DNA of 14,782 nt from Phycisphaerae bacterium (GTDB lineage Bacteria; Planctomycetota; Phycisphaerae; Sedimentisphaerales; SG8-4), in contig JAUXAH010000018.1 of assembly GCA_030614945.1 (NCBI GenBank), positions 1-14,782 of the forward strand. The letters are read 5' to 3'. The translations under genes and the position numbers were made by a program. The notes beneath the pieces were generated by a model that saw nothing but the letters and a program-made list of their open reading frames with translations, made no database searches and was not told where the DNA came from. Shown in pieces: positions 11,935 through 14,782 of the stretch (positions within the stretch are counted from its first letter, which is position 1; each line of letters opens with the position of its first letter).

Positions 11935-12807
11935 ATGTTTACAGGCGCAATGGTGGCGTTGGTAACGCCTTTTCAGGAAGGCGAAATCGATTTTCAAACG
12001 CTCGATGAGTTGATTGATTTCCAATTGGAAAACGGCATAGACGGCATAGTGCCGGTTGGTACGACCGGCGAATCGCCCACACTAAGTCACGACGAGCACA
12101 AAAAGGTCATCGAAAGGGTCGTCAAAGCCGTGGGCGGACAAGTCCCCGTAATCGCAGGCGCCGGCTCAAACTCAACCGCAGAGGCAATTGAGCTGGCCGC
12201 ATTTTCAAAAAAGGTAGGTGCAGATGCAACCTTGCAGGTTGACCCATACTACAACAAGCCCACGCAGGAAGGTTTCTATCAGCATTTCAAGGCGATAGCC
12301 GAGGAGGTTGACCTGCCGATAGTATTATACGACATACCCGGCCGATGCGGGGCCGGTATGACTCCCGACACTATCGTCCGCCTCGCCGAAATCGAAAACA
12401 TCGTCGCCGTAAAAGAGGCAACCGGCAAACTCGACCACGCCAGCGAAATCGCAACCCGCTGCGACCTGACCATCGTCTCAGGCGATGATTCTCTCACCTT
12501 GCCCATCGCTTCGGTCGGCGGCAAAGGCGTCGTTAGCGTTGTGGCAAACATCGTCCCCGCCGACGTCAAGGCGATGACCGATTTAATCCTCGAAGGCGAT
12601 TTGGTCTCTGCACGACAATGGCACAACAAGCTCTTTGCCCTGTGCAGAAATCTGCTCAGTCTGGCAACAAACCCGATACCCATCAAGGCCGCAATGTCAA
12701 TGCTGAATATGGCTTCGGAGGAGCTGCGGCTGCCTATGACGCCTATGGACGAAAGCAAAAAGGCCGTCCTCGAACAGACACTGAAAGACTACGGCCTGCT
12801 AAACTAA
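11935..12807 (+). CDS. dapA: 4-Hydroxy-tetrahydrodipicolinate synthase
   Basis: DapA condenses pyruvate with aspartate semialdehyde, the first committed step toward diaminopimelate and lysine. From MFTGAMVALVTPF the protein has 290 residues, normal for the family. The active-site residues are all found, one position below E. coli numbering: T43/T44 in VPVGTTGESPTLS, Y106 in DPYYNKPTQEGF, Y132 in VLYDIPGRCG with R137, and the Schiff-base K160 in VAVKEATGKLD. GDDSLTLPIASVGGKGVVSV follows (183-202). YDIPGRCG replaces the more common YNVPxRTG, with Asp for Asn after the tyrosine, a conservative change. The start is set by AAGGAG upstream. Its promoter may be shared with pdxJ or lie near the GxxExxY gene; none is obvious. 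Confidence 0.96.
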   Translation: MFTGAMVALVTPFQEGEIDFQTLDELIDFQLENGIDGIVPVGTTGESPTLSHDEHKKVIERVVKAVGGQVPVIAGAGSNSTAEAIELAAFSKKVGADATLQVDPYYNKPTQEGFYQHFKAIAEEVDLPIVLYDIPGRCGAGMTPDTIVRLAEIENIVAVKEATGKLDHASEIATRCDLTIVSGDDSLTLPIASVGGKGVVSVVANIVPADVKAMTDLILEGDLVSARQWHNKLFALCRNLLSLATNPIPIKAAMSMLNMASEELRLPMTPMDESKKAVLEQTLKDYGLLN

Positions 12808-12815
12808 AAGTGCCT

Positions 12816-13958
12816 TCAGCCTCTAAACCATTCTTGTGCCTCGCGATACGTCCGCAGCGTAGAAGAAATCATATTGCTGACCGTGTGATTTTCTCTCAAA
12901 TACTCCTGCGCCCCTCTGGCTAATTGCCGCGCCCACTCCCGCCTGTTGAACAACCGCTGCAAGCTCCCATATATACTAAGCTCATCGTCAGGGTCAAACA
13001 CAACGGCTGTTTGGTCCTCAATAATCAAATCATCCACTCCCCCCTTACACCCCGCAACAGCCGCTCCAACACTCATCGCCTCCAGCAGCAAAGGGTTAAA
13101 GGCGGCACTGGCCACGGGCCGGATGAAAATATCACCGGCCGCAAGAACCGAACGCCACGGCTTCAATCTCGGAACAATAGTAACAATCTGCAAAAGGTCC
13201 AGCGCCGCTAACAATTTCCGCAGCCCTCTCTCCGCACGCCCCCCGCCTGTTACCACGAACATAAATTCATACCTGTCAATCACCAGATGCCTCACCGCAC
13301 CAAATAAATTTTCGAACTCATCCACATTATCCAGGGGATGCGCCGTTACCATAATCGCCAGCCGGGAAACCTCGCAAAAACACCCGCTGCCCTCTCCCAC
13401 AAAAGTCCCCACATTTATCTGCTCAATTCGCTCAGCAAACCGCGGGTAAACTTCTGCGATATTAGCCCCGATACTTTCAGCCGGCACAATGATTTTTGCG
13501 CAATGCCTCGACGAAATAGAAAGTGGATGCATTCGCCTCTGATAGACGAAGTGCCTCCATCGCTTCTGCAGCGAATTGACCGCCAATACGTAAGGCAAAT
13601 CCAGTTGACGGGCCAATTGCCTTACAAGGCCCGACTTGCTTTCGCACAAACAGTGCAGAACAGTCGGCTTAAACCTCACAAGCTGCTCGACAAGTCTCTT
13701 CTTCTCTTGACGCCATAGCACCGGCAGCTTCGAAGCCGGGTACCTCATAACCTCAACCGCACCGGAGATAGCACAATCCACATCGCAGCCCATCGGACAA
13801 ACCAGGGCCGCAGGAATCGACTCGTCCGCCAGACCAACTAATAGACGCTCTAAGAGCAGCGAATACTCAGAGACTGTACGCTCTGATACAATCAAAGCCG
13901 GCCGAACCAGCTTCTTCTTCGCACCTTGCGTTCTCGAATCTCTTTGCTTCTTGCTCAT
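12816..13958 (-). CDS. Glycosyltransferase family 4-like protein
   Basis: This 380-residue protein has a two-Rossmann GT-B layout. The N-terminal half holds LVRPALIVSERTVSEYSLLL (17-36), VLHCLCESKSG and LPYVLAVNS; the C-terminal half has VVTGGGRAERGL (235-246), IVTIVPRLKPW (258-268), LAAGDIFIRP and the donor-site segment NPLLLEAMSVGAAVAG (288-303), then GGVDDLIIEDQTAVVFDPDD. That is the GT4 nucleotide-sugar binding pattern. In the E-x7-E motif the second Glu is E293, but the first position is Ala285, which may affect catalysis or substrate. A basic N-terminal tail (KKQRDSRTQGAKKK) precedes the fold. AAGG lies 7 nt before the ATG (13958). It converges on dapA with an 8-nt gap and no visible terminator. 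Substrate unknown. Confidence 0.88.
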   Translation of the reverse strand: MSKKQRDSRTQGAKKKLVRPALIVSERTVSEYSLLLERLLVGLADESIPAALVCPMGCDVDCAISGAVEVMRYPASKLPVLWRQEKKRLVEQLVRFKPTVLHCLCESKSGLVRQLARQLDLPYVLAVNSLQKRWRHFVYQRRMHPLSISSRHCAKIIVPAESIGANIAEVYPRFAERIEQINVGTFVGEGSGCFCEVSRLAIMVTAHPLDNVDEFENLFGAVRHLVIDRYEFMFVVTGGGRAERGLRKLLAALDLLQIVTIVPRLKPWRSVLAAGDIFIRPVASAAFNPLLLEAMSVGAAVAGCKGGVDDLIIEDQTAVVFDPDDELSIYGSLQRLFNRREWARQLARGAQEYLRENHTVSNMISSTLRTYREAQEWFRG

Positions 13959-14100
13959 CCGCTTACCTTAAACGCTCTTTGATATTGTACGTTCATATCG
14001 GGACGTCACCCAACCCGGCTCATAGGGTAAGATACTCAATATATTACCGCAAAACCATCCTCTTGACCATCGCAAAATCAAAACCCACCGTCCCCCGCCT
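13959..14100. other. Region upstream of the glycosyltransferase with no recognised gene
   Basis: The first 140 nt upstream of the glycosyltransferase must hold its promoter, but no convincing -35/-10 pair was found. Short frames are open on both strands, yet they run on into the arrays at 14101-14260 and have array-like composition there. I see no gene in this stretch. Confidence 0.45.
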
Positions 14101-14260
14101 GTCTTCTGTCCTCCGTCTTCTGTCCTCCGTCCTCTGTCGTCTGCCGTCCCCTGATATCCTGATTCCTGGTATCCTACACCCTGATACCCTGATACTTCGG
14201 TTCCCTTTCCGTCCGTCGTCCCTCCTCCCTCGTCCATCCTCTGTCCTCCGTCGTCTGTCT
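14101..14260. repeat. Nested short-unit arrays
   Basis: An array of GTCTTCTGTCCTCC-type units (14101-14150) is followed by CCTGATATCCTGATTCCTGG-type units (14150-14195), and then the first type resumes (about 14211-14258, GTCCGTCGTCC ... CTGTCCTCCGTCGTCTGTC). The second array appears embedded in the first. Long open frames on both strands here are due to the periodic composition and are not credible genes. Confidence 0.7.
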
Positions 14261-14261
14261 T

Positions 14262-14322
14262 TGTCATTGCGAGCGAGGCGCAGCGCTGAAAGTCCGGCCC
14301 TTGGACGGAACGCGGCAATCTC
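14262..14322. repeat. CATTGCGAG element, filled copy C
   Basis: TGTCATTGCGAGCGAGGCGC through AGCG (14262-14285) and ACGCGGCAATCTC (14310-14322) are the two halves of the element at 6687-6723. Between them lie 24 nt (14286-14309) that belong to the palindromic element also found at 6639-6665. Confidence 0.85.
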
Positions 14323-14417
14323 AACCCTCAATCTCGAAGTCGAAGTCGAAGATCCGGCGTCTGTTTGACGGAGTCAATCGTAAATCGCAAATTGGAAATA
14401 GTAAATCTAAATTCCCC

Positions 14418-14446
14418 TTGACACATCAAAACCCTTTCGGTAAACT
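14418..14446 (+). promoter_or_regulatory. Candidate promoter of a short transcript
   Basis: A perfect TTGACA (14418-14423) is followed after 17 nt by TAAACT (14441-14446), four of six matches to the -10 consensus. No protein gene follows; an intrinsic terminator ends about 120 nt downstream. Confidence 0.4.
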
Positions 14447-14452
14447 CATCCT

Positions 14453-14575
14453 ACACCCGGGGCGGATAACTTCATCGAAGGAAACAAATTACTGAATACT
14501 AAAGATTTAGCCCGCTTGTCCCTGCATGCTGTAGGCAGGGATCCAGCTATTTATGTGCTTATAAAGCACTTTTTT
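14453..14575 (+). ncRNA. Candidate small RNA of about 120 nt
   Basis: The stretch lies between a good TTGACA-N17-TAAACT promoter and a strong intrinsic terminator, with no ORF having a ribosome binding site inside. It contains a 7-bp hairpin TCCCTGC (14519-14525) and GCAGGGA (14535-14541), which resembles the GTCATTCCTGC repeat hairpins, followed by the terminator hairpin. No known RNA family is recognised; expression is a guess from the flanking signals. Confidence 0.3.
14555..14575 (+). terminator. Intrinsic terminator
   Basis: GTGCTT (14555-14560), a 3-nt loop ATA and AAGCAC (14564-14569) form a perfect 6-bp stem followed at once by six T (14570-14575). No protein gene lies upstream on this strand within 1.7 kb. 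Confidence 0.7.
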
Positions 14576-14706
14576 GACCGTTTTTTTGTCCCTTTTGCGC
14601 ATTTTGTGCCTTTTCGTGGCTTAATAAATTCCTCTAACGACATACGATATACGACATACGCAATACGAACCAAAATCCGCGGTTAATAAAGAATCCCTCT
14701 TTTGCC
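14576..14706. repeat. Short-unit repeat stretches near the window end
   Basis: 14597-14624 (GCGCATTTTGTGCCTTTTCG then TGGCTTAA) is a variant of the CACNAAGN family read from the other strand. 14639-14669 consists of ATACGA/CATACG-type units (ACATACGATATACGACATAC). No gene is seen. Confidence 0.5.
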
Positions 14707-14730
14707 GGCCTGCATATTCTTATGCGGGCC
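14707..14730. repeat. 10-bp stem palindrome
   Basis: GGCCTGCATA (14707-14716), loop TTCT and TATGCGGGCC (14721-14730) pair over ten positions with one G-T pair. No T-run follows, so a terminator is less likely than a palindromic repeat. A second small palindrome, CCAGCG-GA-CGCTGG, lies at 14742-14755. Confidence 0.6.
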
Positions 14731-14782
14731 ATCTCTGATAGCCCAGCGGACGCTGGCCGCAGGCTTCACAGATACTGGTATC

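Noticed and set aside
14101..14260. CRISPR-like array
   Set aside because: Units are 8-15 nt, degenerate and directly adjacent, with no unique spacers and no cas gene.
13968..14368. Overlapping open frames on both strands at the right end
   Set aside because: They are produced by the periodic short-unit arrays and have low-complexity Arg/Gly/Asp or Ser/Leu/Pro composition.
14720..14782. A minus-strand frame at the right edge reading SICEACGQRPLGYQRWPA then stop
   Set aside because: Only about 20 codons are visible, they consist largely of palindromic repeat sequence and the stop lies inside a hairpin; too little to call a gene end.
1..14782. tRNA, rRNA and integrase genes
   Set aside because: Looked for because of the island-like left part and the folP-end duplication; none was recognised on either strand.

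Overview
The window looks like chromosomal DNA from a Planctomycetota bacterium, probably of the Phycisphaerae/Sedimentisphaerales type. The main pointers are a secreted parallel beta-helix protein ending in a type I dockerin-like domain, scattered housekeeping genes rather than tight operons, moderate GC, and intergenic spaces packed with many families of short interspersed repeats. The assignment is inferred from protein style; no rRNA or other taxonomic marker is present.

Layout. 1-2510 is accessory: a partial nucleotidyltransferase plus HEPN (UPF0332-type) pair on +, an AT-rich membrane protein with an NHL-like segment on +, and a complete mntA-hepT toxin-antitoxin pair on - with its own promoter. 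The mntA-hepT pair sits between the real folP 3' end and a second, divergent folP 3' end that survives only as a 31-codon remnant. 2516-5903 (-) reads amrS, pdxB, folP: a radical SAM enzyme of the AmmeMemoRadiSam system, 4-phosphoerythronate dehydrogenase (PLP synthesis) and dihydropteroate synthase (folate synthesis). 5904-7337 holds a HicB-like antitoxin whose HicA partner is reduced to 24 codons, a tail-anchored hypothetical protein, and dense repeats. 7338-10391 (-) is a cell-envelope or secreted block: the dockerin beta-helix protein, a small lipoprotein and a very basic secreted protein. 10723-12807 (+) is pdxJ, a GxxExxY PD-(D/E)XK-type gene framed by inverted short-unit arrays, and dapA. 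A GT4-like glycosyltransferase (-) converges on dapA. 13959-14782 has no convincing protein gene but contains repeat arrays and a promoter-to-terminator unit that could be a small RNA.

Functional links: PdxB and PdxJ both belong to the DXP-dependent route to pyridoxal phosphate. FolP and DapA are ordinary biosynthetic enzymes in unrelated pathways. Three toxin-antitoxin-like modules (one cut by the window edge, one intact, one with a decayed toxin) cluster in the first 6.5 kb.

The most unusual signal is the repeats. Seven hairpin elements begin with GTCATT, all in the same orientation. Several palindromic modules lie inside other repeats, and in one family an empty copy and two differently filled copies of the same site are present here. 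One composite repeat runs in frame through the C-terminus of PdxB. Arrays of 8-9 nt units flank or overlap gene ends, including the pdxJ stop codon and the putative ribosome binding site of the GxxExxY gene.
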